Below are positions 26,301 through 33,265 of a DNA stretch of 64,000 nucleotides, one piece after another; within the stretch, counting starts at the first letter, position 1, and the number at the start of each line of letters is the position of its first letter. The position numbers and the translations under genes are program-made. The notes under the pieces are model-generated. The model saw nothing but the letters and a program-made list of their open reading frames with translations, made no database searches and had not been told where the DNA came from. The stretch is from Bradyrhizobium mercantei (lineage in GTDB: Bacteria > Pseudomonadota > Alphaproteobacteria > Rhizobiales > Xanthobacteraceae), in NCBI RefSeq assembly GCF_001982635.1, contig NZ_MKFI01000004.1:799609-863608 (forward strand), written 5' to 3'.

Positions 26301-26856
26301 CGAGGATGCCGAGGTCGAGATAATCCTGCAGCGTCGCCGGATTGACCACCGGCATCAGCGCCGAGGCGAACACCTGCTCGCTCTGATGCGCGAGCGTGGA
26401 CGATTGGCAGCCGTGATCGTCACCGGCCAGCGCGATCACACCGCCGTTCGGCGAGGTGCCGGCCGAATTGGCGTGCTTGAGCGCATCGAGCGAGCGGTCG
26501 ACGCCCGGGCCCTTGCCGTACCAGATTCCGAACACGCCATCGACCTTGGCGCCGGGGAACATGCCGACCTGCTGGCTGCCCCACACCGCGGTCGCCGCCA
26601 GATCCTCGTTGAGGCCGGGAACGAAGGCGATGTCGTGTTCCCTGAGGAAGGATTTCGCCCGCCACAGCGCGTGGTCGTACATGCCGAGCGGTGAGCCACG
26701 GTAACCGGAGATGAAACCGGCGGTGTTCAGCCCGTGCGCACGGTCGCGTTCGCGCTGCAACATGGGCAATCGGACCAGCGCCTGGGTACCGGAGAGGAAG
26801 ATTCGTTTCGTATCCAACCGGTACTTGTCGTCCAGTCCAACTTCCATCAACGCCAT
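23383..26856 (-). CDS. Indolepyruvate ferredoxin oxidoreductase, fused alpha-beta-gamma form
   Basis: 1157-residue 2-oxoacid:acceptor oxidoreductase that oxidatively decarboxylates aromatic (or branched) 2-oxoacids to acyl-CoA, using thiamine pyrophosphate and Fe-S clusters. Order: N-terminal pyrimidine/TPP domain (~20-350) with FISGYRGSPLG; a second TPP domain with FCSGCPHNSST, AGIGCHGMA and the ILYNDAVAMTGGQP motif (~430-620); a Fe-S segment with VCEGCGDCSVASNCVSV and SNCNKDFSCIEGFCP (~650-710); then the gamma domain (ILITGIGGTGVITIG) and a C-terminal DUF6537-like region. Such fused enzymes replace IorA/IorB pairs in aerobic alphaproteobacteria. ATG at 26856; divergent from a MaoC-like gene. 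Confidence 0.93.
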   Translation of the reverse strand: MALMEVGLDDKYRLDTKRIFLSGTQALVRLPMLQRERDRAHGLNTAGFISGYRGSPLGMYDHALWRAKSFLREHDIAFVPGLNEDLAATAVWGSQQVGMFPGAKVDGVFGIWYGKGPGVDRSLDALKHANSAGTSPNGGVIALAGDDHGCQSSTLAHQSEQVFASALMPVVNPATLQDYLDLGILGFALSRFSGCWVGFKAISETVESSASIVSDPDRIKIITPDDFEMPPDGLAIRWPDPPLDAERRLHGPKMEAVAAFARVNRFDHIVLDSKPARLGIMATGKAYLDLRQALADLGITDAEAQALGLRIYKVALTWPLEARGARAFAEGLQDVLVVEEKRGFIEDQLVRILYNMDAARRPSVVGKRDESGAPLLPSEGELTPTMVAAAVVARLRKLGHRSPLLEQRLAKLEAFDRPAEGTGAAKLSRTPYFCSGCPHNSSTKIPEGSRAMAGIGCHGMALSVPNRNTQTISHMGAEGVSWIGQAPFTSEQHVFQNLGDGTYTHSGLLALRAAAAAGVNITYKILYNDAVAMTGGQPAEGGFTVSQIAHQVWAEGTKKLAIVSDDPDKYPANYFPSGATIHHRRELDAVQRTLREIEGLTVLIYDQTCAAEKRRRRKRGLFPDPAKRVFINERVCEGCGDCSVASNCVSVQPLETELGRKRRIDQSNCNKDFSCIEGFCPSFVMVQDPKLRKADRTAADPKALFADLPTPAASALTAPYNILITGIGGTGVITIGALLGMAAHAEGLACSTLDFTGLSQKNGAVMSHVRLAPASDMLTTVRIAPGNANLILGCDLVVATSVPALSRAERGVTRAVVNADLLPTASFVIDPDIDFEASSMRDALNGAVRPDDLDILDATGLATALMGDSIATNAFMLGFAFQRGAIPLSVEAILKAIELNGAAIEMNKTAFSWGRLAAHDLQRVVSAARFKTAGAAPAKKTLDEAIAFRAKILTDYQDAAYAKRYLDDVARVRAAEAAAAPGSQDLTEAFAKGLFKLMAYKDEYEVARLYSDGEFAKALREQFEGNSGLKVLLAPPLLAQRDPVTGRLQKREFGPWIFKAFGLLAGLKGLRGTAFDIFGYTAERKMERALPVEYSAMILRHLDGRKPLDLPRLVALAKAADLVRGYGHIKEANVARYRTECARLERAIGQPLAQAAE

Positions 26857-26911
26857 CAGTTTCCCCGTCAGTCAAACGCCGGTCCGAACCGGTCTCATTG
26901 TTTGATCTTGC

Positions 26912-26923
26912 GCATGATCATGC
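26912..26923. promoter_or_regulatory. GCATGATCATGC palindrome in the divergent ior/MaoC spacer
   Basis: A perfect 12-bp palindrome in an AT-rich patch 56 bases before the oxidoreductase start and ~190 before the MaoC-like start. A further GCATCAGCATGC lies a few bases downstream. It could be a GntR/MarR-type operator for both genes; no regulator gene is adjacent. Confidence 0.4.
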
Positions 26924-27004
26924 ATCAGCATGCACTGATTTTGTTATGCATGAACAGCCCCGTTCCATGGCCGCAGCACATATCTCATGTTGCGCATGCG
27001 AGGG

Positions 27005-27060
27005 CTTGTTGCTCTACGAGGCCTTGTTGCTCTGCGAGGCCCTTGTTGCTCTGCGAGGCT
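27005..27060 (+). repeat. Three tandem copies of an 18/19-bp unit
   Basis: CTTGTTGCTCTACGAGGC, CTTGTTGCTCTGCGAGGCC and CTTGTTGCTCTGCGAGGCT follow directly on one another, ending ~50 bases before the MaoC-like start codon. The open frame through them (LLLYEALLLCEALVAL) is not likely to be translated. Confidence 0.85.
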
Positions 27061-27110
27061 TGCCGAACCCCGACATCTTTGAAACGGTGGCGCGCAAAGG
27101 GAGACCAAGG

Positions 27111-28064
27111 ATGATTACAGTCGAATCCGCGTTCACGACGGAAGTCGTGGAGAAGGACAATCTGCTGGCGGGTCCCTGGCGCAGCCCGAAGCAGATGCTG
27201 CAGGCCCAGACCTACGACTCCCACGCTTCGATCCACGACGATGCCACCGCGCAGAAGCTCGGCTTCCGCGGCGGCACGATCGAGGGGCCGACCCATTTCA
27301 GCCAGTTCGCCCCGCTCGGCGAGCGGATCTGGGGCCGCGCCTGGTTCGAGACCGGCTGCCTGTCGGCGCATTACCGCAACCCGGTGTTCGAAGGCGAGGA
27401 GGTGCAGGCCCGGATCGAGAAGCCGCAGCCGGGCCAGACGGTTTGCGCGATCGGCATGATCAAGCGCGACGGCACCGAGATCCTGCGCGGCACCGCCTCG
27501 ATCGATGGCGACGGCACCGAGACGGCGCTGAGCCATCGGCTCGGCGAATTGAAGCCGTTGACCGATCCAGTCATCCTCGCCGACATCAAGGTCGGCATGA
27601 AGACGCCCCGGCAGGCGATCAAGATGGATTTCGACCAGAACATGGGCGATCTCTACCCGTTCTCGCTGGCCGACAAGCTCAAGGTGATCACCGAACCCTC
27701 GGATGGCTACTACGCCCAGGAGCACAATCCGTGGGGCCGCGCCATCATCCCGATGGAGATGCTGAGCGTGTTGTTCCAGTACCGTGCACGCGAGGACCGG
27801 TTGCCGGTCCGCGGCCCGGCCGTCGGGCTGTTCGCCGACCAGGAGATCCGGCTGCTGCGCGGGCCGCTGTTCCCGGGCGAGACCTATTGGGTCGAGCGCG
27901 AGGTCGTGGCGCTCTCCGGCAGCAAGCGCACCGAGAGCATGTGGGTGCGCTCGACCGTGTTCGATGCCGACAACGGCGTGGTCGCGACCATGCTGCTGAA
28001 CGGCGCCAGCATGAAGGACTCCTACGCCAACTACGCCAGCGAACATAAGGCACTCTACGGCTGA
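27111..28064 (+). CDS. MaoC-like (hot-dog fold) hypothetical protein
   Basis: 317 residues. The N-terminal half resembles the MaoC dehydratase-like domain: DDATAQKLGFRGGTIEGPTHFSQF (hydratase dyad-like region), FETGCLSAHYRNPVFEGEEVQARI, and a second hot-dog-like half with QEHNPWGRAIIPMEML and FADQEIRLLRGPLFPGETYWVEREVVAL. Hot-dog dimers of this length are often enoyl-CoA hydratases or thioesterase-like enzymes; the standard Asp/His dyad is not obvious, so activity is uncertain. I chose ATG 27111, which follows AAGGGAGACCAAGG; an open frame to 26898 reads through a tandem repeat. Downstream are a CMD-family protein and an SDR. Confidence 0.75.
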   Translation: MITVESAFTTEVVEKDNLLAGPWRSPKQMLQAQTYDSHASIHDDATAQKLGFRGGTIEGPTHFSQFAPLGERIWGRAWFETGCLSAHYRNPVFEGEEVQARIEKPQPGQTVCAIGMIKRDGTEILRGTASIDGDGTETALSHRLGELKPLTDPVILADIKVGMKTPRQAIKMDFDQNMGDLYPFSLADKLKVITEPSDGYYAQEHNPWGRAIIPMEMLSVLFQYRAREDRLPVRGPAVGLFADQEIRLLRGPLFPGETYWVEREVVALSGSKRTESMWVRSTVFDADNGVVATMLLNGASMKDSYANYASEHKALYG

Positions 28065-28071
28065 AGCGCTA

Positions 28072-28191
28072 GAGCATGATCCGGAAAAGTGCGAAGCGGT
28101 TTCCCCCGCGACAAACGCCAAAGGCGTTTGCGCGGAGATCATGCCCAAACGATAAACCAAAGCGCGATGACGATTTCTCATCGCGCTTTAG
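28072..28191. repeat. AGAGCATGATCCGGAAAAGTG repeat with internal hairpins
   Basis: Starts with AGAGCATGATCCGGAAAAGT and contains ACGCCAAAGGCGT and AAAGCGCGATGACG...TTTCTCATCGCGCTTT hairpins. I recognise this start as a common dispersed element in bradyrhizobial genomes (from memory). It fills the gap between the MaoC-like and CMD-family genes. Confidence 0.75.
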
Positions 28192-28230
28192 CCGCATCTT
28201 CCGCAAGCCGCCGAGCCAAGGACAACAACA

Positions 28231-28785
28231 ATGGCCCGCCTGCCCTATCTCGAAGCCGACCAGGTCGCCCCCGAATATCGCGACATGCTCAAGCGCAACA
28301 CCAATCTGCACAAGCTGCTGGTGAACTCGCCGGACATGGCGCGGGCCTTCAACGGCATCGGCGGCTACATCCGCTTCAAGAGCAAGCTCGATCCGCGGCT
28401 GCGCGAGCTCGCGATCCTGCAGGTCGGCTGGCTGGAGAAATCGGAATATGAGTTCACCCACCATGTGAAGATCGGCAAGGAGTTCGGCGTCACCGACGAG
28501 GACATCAAAGGCCTGATCGCGGAGACCGACGGCAAGCCATCGCAGCTCGAGCCGCTGGCGAAAGCAATCCTCAGGGGCGCCCGCGAGATGGTACGCGAGC
28601 TTGCGATGTCGGATGCGACCTTCGCCGAGATCAAGCAGCATCTGTCCGACGAGCACATGACCGATCTGGTGCTGACGATCGCGTTCTACTGCGCCGTGGT
28701 GCGCGTGCTGGCCACCATGCAGATCGATAACGAGCCCACCTACAAAGAGGTGCTGCAACAGTACCCGTTACAGGGAGTGAAGTGA
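28231..28785 (+). CDS. Carboxymuconolactone decarboxylase-family protein
   Basis: 184 residues, all helical in appearance. The CMD/AhpD fold is suggested by LRELAILQVGWLEKSEYEFTHHVKIGKEFGVTDEDI, where the usual C-x2-C redox pair of AhpD is absent, so a decarboxylase or structural role is more likely than peroxidase. Similar proteins pair with SDR enzymes in aromatic/steroid or phenylpropanoid pathways. It ends one base before the next gene (28787), so the two are translationally coupled. ATG at 28231 with an AGGACAACAAC leader. Confidence 0.85.
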   Translation: MARLPYLEADQVAPEYRDMLKRNTNLHKLLVNSPDMARAFNGIGGYIRFKSKLDPRLRELAILQVGWLEKSEYEFTHHVKIGKEFGVTDEDIKGLIAETDGKPSQLEPLAKAILRGAREMVRELAMSDATFAEIKQHLSDEHMTDLVLTIAFYCAVVRVLATMQIDNEPTYKEVLQQYPLQGVK

Positions 28786-28786
28786 C

Positions 28787-29587
28787 ATGCGCCTGCAAGA
28801 TCGCGTCGCCATCGTCGTCGGCGCCGGCCAGAGCCCCGGCGAGGGCATCGGCAACGGCCGCGCCACCGCGCTGACCTTCGCGCGCGAAGGCGCCAAGGTG
28901 CTGTGCGTCGATCACAATCTGGCGTCGGCGCAGGAGACCGTCGACCTGATCGCGGCCAAGGGCGGCACCGCGACCGCCTTCAAGGCCGACGTGACGAAGA
29001 ACGCCGGCATCGAGGCGATGGTGGCGGATGCGCATGGCCGCTGGGGCAGTGTCGATATCCTGCACAACAATGTCGGCGTCAGCCTCTCCGGCGGCGATGC
29101 CGAACTGCTCGACATCACCGAGGAGGCGTTCGACCGCTGCGTCGCGATCAATCTGAAGAGCTGCATCCTCGCCGCCAAGCACGTGATCCCGATCATGCGC
29201 GCGCAGCAGCGCGGCTCGATCATCAACATCTCGTCGATGGCCGCGATCACGACCTACCCTTACGTCGCCTACAAGGCAACCAAGTCGGCGATGATCGCCT
29301 TCACCGAACAGCTCGCCTACCAGAATGCGCAATACGGCATTCGCGCAAACGTGATCCTGCCGGGGTTGATGAACACACCGATGGCAGTGGACACGCGCGC
29401 ACGCGAATTCAAGAAGAGCCGCGCCGAGGTCGAGGCCGAGCGCGACAGCAAGGTTCCGCTGCGCCACAAGATGGGCACCGGCTGGGATGTCGCCAACGCC
29501 GCGCTGTTTCTCGCGTCAGACGAAGCGAATTTCGTGACCGGTGTCACGTTGCCGGTCGATGGCGGCGCGAGCGTGCGACGTGGTTAA
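28787..29587 (+). CDS. SDR-family oxidoreductase
   Basis: 266 residues of classical SDR: cofactor-binding VGAGQSPGEGIGNG (the glycine motif carries an insertion compared with TGxxxGIG), DVT adenine site, NNVG, catalytic Ser in NISSMAAI and Tyr/Lys in YKATKSAM; TLPVDGGAS near the C-terminus. It follows the CMD-family gene with a one-base gap and clearly belongs to the same operon. Substrate unknown. Its stop codon lies inside an inverted repeat (see 29582-29602). Confidence 0.88.
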   Translation: MRLQDRVAIVVGAGQSPGEGIGNGRATALTFAREGAKVLCVDHNLASAQETVDLIAAKGGTATAFKADVTKNAGIEAMVADAHGRWGSVDILHNNVGVSLSGGDAELLDITEEAFDRCVAINLKSCILAAKHVIPIMRAQQRGSIINISSMAAITTYPYVAYKATKSAMIAFTEQLAYQNAQYGIRANVILPGLMNTPMAVDTRAREFKKSRAEVEAERDSKVPLRHKMGTGWDVANAALFLASDEANFVTGVTLPVDGGASVRRG

Positions 29588-29602
29588 TCGAGGTGATTAA
29601 CC
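29582..29602. promoter_or_regulatory. Hairpin at the SDR stop plus 16-bp direct repeats
   Basis: GGTTAATC (29582-29589) and GATTAACC (29595-29602) are perfect inverted arms; the TAA stop is in the left arm. From 29595 the string GATTAACCTGTGTGAC recurs as GATTAATCTCTGTGAC at 29618-29633, 23 bases (about two helical turns) on, which suggests tandem protein-binding sites for a downstream promoter. Confidence 0.5.
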
Positions 29603-29803
29603 TGTGTGACTATTCGGGATTAATCTCTGTGACGAAATCACGCGTTATTGCGCCGCAATGATTCGAAAAAATTGAAGTATTCCAATGACACGGCGATGTG
29701 ACGACGCGTCCACATAAATCGAAATCCTGACTCGTTGTGGTCGCACGAAATTCATCTGCGCTCTGTATCTCGCACGCCAAGAACTTCTGGAGTGCCTGAA
29801 CCG

Positions 29804-30022
29804 ATGAGCGAAGAATTCGAACTCAGACCCGATCAGTGGGATGCGCTGAAAGCGCTGCGGGCTCCCGCAGCAAACCCTTCACGGCTGAACCGGTTCGCCG
29901 TCGAGAGCCTGATCACGCTCGGCTACGTCGCCGTGCGCGGCGATTCGTTCGAACTGACGCCCGCGGGCCGCAAGGTGCTGGTCCGCGGTTCGTCACTCTT
30001 GCTGCTCGATATCGCAGCCTGA
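29804..30022 (+). CDS. Small hypothetical helical protein
   Basis: 72 residues: MSEEFELRPDQWDALKALR, a middle NRFAVESLITLGYVAVRGDSFELTPAGRKVL, then a hydrophobic tail (SSLLLLDIAA). The middle segment with LITLGYV and FELTPAGRKVL is reminiscent of the winged-helix edge of MarR-type domains, but the protein is too short to be a full one. No signal peptide. Start ATG 29804 chosen (an upstream in-frame ATG at 29735 gives odd composition). Preceded by tandem repeats and followed by a hairpin. Function unknown. Confidence 0.6.
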   Translation: MSEEFELRPDQWDALKALRAPAANPSRLNRFAVESLITLGYVAVRGDSFELTPAGRKVLVRGSSLLLLDIAA

Positions 30023-30049
30023 TTCCCTTCAAACTGACACGAGGCTTAC

Positions 30050-30077
30050 ACACGCGGCATCATGCCGCGTGTGCTTT
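30050..30077. terminator. Bidirectional terminator whose loop is the RND gene stop codon
   Basis: ACACGCGGCA (30050-30059), loop TCA, TGCCGCGTGT (30063-30072), then GCTTTT on the plus strand. The loop TCA is the TGA stop of the minus-strand RND transporter, so its last codons form one arm. Confidence 0.8.
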
Positions 30078-33000
30078 TCCAGGGATCGTCGCCTCGCCGT
30101 GCTGGGTCAGCGGCTTCATGCCGGTCAGCGTGCGCAGCAGCACATAGAACACCGGCGTCAAGAACAGACCGAACACCGTGACGCCGATCATGCCGGAGAA
30201 CACCGCGACGCCCATCGCGCGCCGCATCTCCGAGCCCGCGCCGGTCGACAGCACCAGCGGCAGCACGCCCATGATGAACGCCATCGACGTCATCAGGATC
30301 GGCCGCAGCCGCAGCCGGCTCGCCTCGATCGCGGCCCTGATCGGTGAACGCCCGGCGAATTCGAGCTCGCGCGCGAATTCGACGATCAGGATGGCGTTCT
30401 TGGCCGACAATCCGACCAGCACGATCAGGCCGATCTGGGTGAAGACGTTGTTGTCACCCTTCGACAGCCAGACGCCGAACATCGCGGCCAACAGGCCCAT
30501 CGGCACGATCATGATGATCGAGAGCGGCAGCGCCAGGCTCTCATAGAGCGCGGCGAGCACCAGGAACACCAGCAGGATCGCCAGCGGAAACACCCAGATT
30601 CCGGAATTGCCGGCGATGAACTCCTGATAGGTCAGGTCGGTCCATTCGAAAGCGAAACCGGGCGGCAGCGTTTCGGCTGCGATCCGCGTCGCCGCTTCCT
30701 GCGCCTGGCCGGACGAATAGCCGGGCGCCGCGGCGGCGTTGATGTCGGACGACAGGAAGCCGTTGTAGCGGATGGCACGTTCCGGACCGGCGCTCTGGCG
30801 GACCTTCAGCAAGGCCGACAGCGGCACCATGTCGCCGGACGACGAGCGCACCTTCAACTGCCTGATGTCGTCGGCCCGCGCGCGGAACGGCGCGTCGGCC
30901 TGCACATAGACCGAATAGGTGCGGCCGAATTTGTTGAAGTCGTTGACGTAGTAGGAGCCGAGATAGATCTGCAGCGTGTTGAAGACCTCCGTCACCGGCA
31001 CGCCGAGCTGCAACGCCTTGGTGCGGTCGATGTCGGCGAACAGCTGCGGCACGTTGACCTGGAAGCTCGAGAACACGCCGGCGATCTCCGGCGCCTTCTG
31101 CATCGCCGCCATGAACGCCTTGGTCGCGTCATTCAACGCCTCATAGCCGAGGCCGGCACGATCCTCGATCTGCAGCTTGAAGCCGCCGATGGTGCCGAGG
31201 CCGTTGACCGGCGGCGGCGGGAACATGGCGATGAAGGCGTCCTGGATGCCGGCGTACTTCTTGTTGAGTGCTGCCGCGATCGCCGGACCCGAGAGCGACG
31301 GATCCTTGCGCTCGTCGAACGGCTTCAAGGTCGAGAACACGATACCGGCATTGGAGGAGTTGGTGAAGCCGGAGATCGACAGGCCGGGAAAGGCCACCGA
31401 GCTCTCGACACCGGGCTGGGTCAGCGCGATGTCGCTCATCTTGCGGATCACTTCCTCGGTGCGATCGAGCGTCGCGCCGTCAGGCAGCCGCGCGAAGCCG
31501 ACCAGGTACTGCTTGTCCTGGCCCGGCACGAAGCCCGACGGCACCTGCTTGAACAGCACGCCGGTGAGGCCGATCAGGAGCACGTAGAGGCCGATCACGA
31601 CGGCCTTGCCATAGATCACCTTGGTGACGGTGCGGCCGTAGTTTTCGGACGACCTGGTGAAGACCTTGTTGAAGCCGCGGAAGAACCAGCCCAGCGATCG
31701 TTCCATGACCCGGGTCAGCCAGTCCTTCGGCTCGTGATGCCCCTTCAGCAGCAGCGCCGACAGCGCCGGCGACAGCGTCAGCGAGTTGATCGCCGAGATC
31801 ACGGTCGAGATCGCGATCGTCAGCGCGAACTGCTTGTAGAACTGTCCGGTGAGGCCGGAGATGAAGGCGAGCGGCACGAACACCGCAATGAGCACCAGCG
31901 CGATCGCGATGATCGGGCCGGACACTTCGCGCATCGCCTGGTTGGTGGCGTCGCGCGGCGACAGGCCGGATTCGATGTTGCGCTCGACGTTCTCGACCAC
32001 GACGATGGCGTCGTCGACCACGATGCCGATCGCCAGCACCAGGCCGAACAGGCTGAGCGCGTTGATCGAGAAGCCGAACACATGCATCACCGCGAAGGTG
32101 CCGACGATCGACACCGGGACCGCGATCAGCGGAATGATCGAGGCGCGCCAGGTCTGCAGGAACAGGATCACGACCAGCACGACGAGCGCGATCGCCTCGA
32201 GCAGCGTGTGGATCACGGCCTCGATCGAGGAACGCACGAATTGCGTAGGATCGTAGACGATCTGGTACGACACGCCTTCCGGCATGTTCTTCTTGATCTC
32301 GGCCATGGTGGCGCGGACGTGGTCGGAAATCTCGAGTGCGTTCGACCCCGGCGCCTGGAAGATCGGAATCGCGACCGCCTGCTTGTTGTCGAGCAGCGAG
32401 CGCAAGCCGTACTCGGAAGCGCCGAGCTCGATGCGGGCGACGTCGCGCAGCCGCACCACCTCGCCGGCCGAGCCGGTCTTGACCACGATGTCGCCGAACT
32501 GCTCCTCTGTCGACAGCCGGCCCTCGGCGTTGACCGAGAGCTGGAGGTCAAGGCCCTTGACGCTGGGCGAGGAGCCGACCACGCCGGCGGCAGCCTCGAC
32601 GTTCTGCGCCTGGATCGCGCGGACCACGTCGCTTGCGGTCAGCGCATGCTCGGCGGCCTTCTGCGGGTCGACCCAGACCCGCATCGAATAGTCGCCGGCG
32701 CCATAGAGCTGGACGTCGCCGACGCCGTCGATCCGCGCCAGCCGGTCCTTGACGTTGAGCACCGCGTAGTTGCGCAGATACGTCATGTCGTAGCGATTGT
32801 TCGGCGACAGCAGATGCACGACCATGGTGAGGTCGGGCGAGCTCTTCTTGGTGATGATGCCGAGTTGGCGCACCACGGCCGGCAGGCGCGGCTCGGCCTG
32901 CTGCACGCGGTTCTGCACCAGCTGGGTGGCCTTGTCGGGGTCGGTGCCGAGCCGGAACGTCACCGTCAGCGTCATCGCGCCGTCGGTGGTTGCCTGGCTC

Positions 33001-33242
33001 GACATATAGAGCATGCCCTCGACGCCGTTGATCTGCTCCTCGATCGGCGTTGCCACCGTCTCGGCGATCACCTTCGGATTGGCGCCGGGATAGGTCGCGC
33101 GCACCACGACCGACGGCGGCACCACGTCGGGATATTCCGAGATCGGCATCGCCACCAGCGAGATCAGGCCGGCCAGGAAGATCAGGATCGATAGCACACC
33201 GGCGAAGATCGGCCGGTCGATGAAGAATTTTGAGAGATTCAT
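30060..33242 (-). CDS. HAE1-type RND multidrug efflux permease
   Basis: 1060-residue inner-membrane proton-driven pump of the AcrB class. N-terminal TM (FFIDRPIFAGVLSILIFLAG), large periplasmic loops after TM1 and TM7, and the TM4 proton relay with D410/D411 in GIVVDDAIVVVENVER are present; ALSLFGLVLAIG precedes it, and the second half contains MTSMAFIMGVLPLVLSTGAGSEMR. It follows the adaptor gene (stop of adaptor 33266) with a 23-bp gap, so the two form an operon that usually needs a TolC-like outer channel, not present here. Likely repressed by the divergent TetR. Confidence 0.95.
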   Translation of the reverse strand: MNLSKFFIDRPIFAGVLSILIFLAGLISLVAMPISEYPDVVPPSVVVRATYPGANPKVIAETVATPIEEQINGVEGMLYMSSQATTDGAMTLTVTFRLGTDPDKATQLVQNRVQQAEPRLPAVVRQLGIITKKSSPDLTMVVHLLSPNNRYDMTYLRNYAVLNVKDRLARIDGVGDVQLYGAGDYSMRVWVDPQKAAEHALTASDVVRAIQAQNVEAAAGVVGSSPSVKGLDLQLSVNAEGRLSTEEQFGDIVVKTGSAGEVVRLRDVARIELGASEYGLRSLLDNKQAVAIPIFQAPGSNALEISDHVRATMAEIKKNMPEGVSYQIVYDPTQFVRSSIEAVIHTLLEAIALVVLVVILFLQTWRASIIPLIAVPVSIVGTFAVMHVFGFSINALSLFGLVLAIGIVVDDAIVVVENVERNIESGLSPRDATNQAMREVSGPIIAIALVLIAVFVPLAFISGLTGQFYKQFALTIAISTVISAINSLTLSPALSALLLKGHHEPKDWLTRVMERSLGWFFRGFNKVFTRSSENYGRTVTKVIYGKAVVIGLYVLLIGLTGVLFKQVPSGFVPGQDKQYLVGFARLPDGATLDRTEEVIRKMSDIALTQPGVESSVAFPGLSISGFTNSSNAGIVFSTLKPFDERKDPSLSGPAIAAALNKKYAGIQDAFIAMFPPPPVNGLGTIGGFKLQIEDRAGLGYEALNDATKAFMAAMQKAPEIAGVFSSFQVNVPQLFADIDRTKALQLGVPVTEVFNTLQIYLGSYYVNDFNKFGRTYSVYVQADAPFRARADDIRQLKVRSSSGDMVPLSALLKVRQSAGPERAIRYNGFLSSDINAAAAPGYSSGQAQEAATRIAAETLPPGFAFEWTDLTYQEFIAGNSGIWVFPLAILLVFLVLAALYESLALPLSIIMIVPMGLLAAMFGVWLSKGDNNVFTQIGLIVLVGLSAKNAILIVEFARELEFAGRSPIRAAIEASRLRLRPILMTSMAFIMGVLPLVLSTGAGSEMRRAMGVAVFSGMIGVTVFGLFLTPVFYVLLRTLTGMKPLTQHGEATIPGKAHAA

Positions 33243-33265
33243 GGCTCCGCCCCCGCGTGCAGCGC

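Noticed and set aside
26898..27110. N-terminal extension of the MaoC-like gene
   Set aside because: Reads LLLYEALLLCEAL through a tandem DNA repeat; a good SD lies just before ATG 27111.
31734..33194. 486-residue plus-strand frame
   Set aside because: Antisense to the RND pump; Asp/His/Arg-rich shadow.
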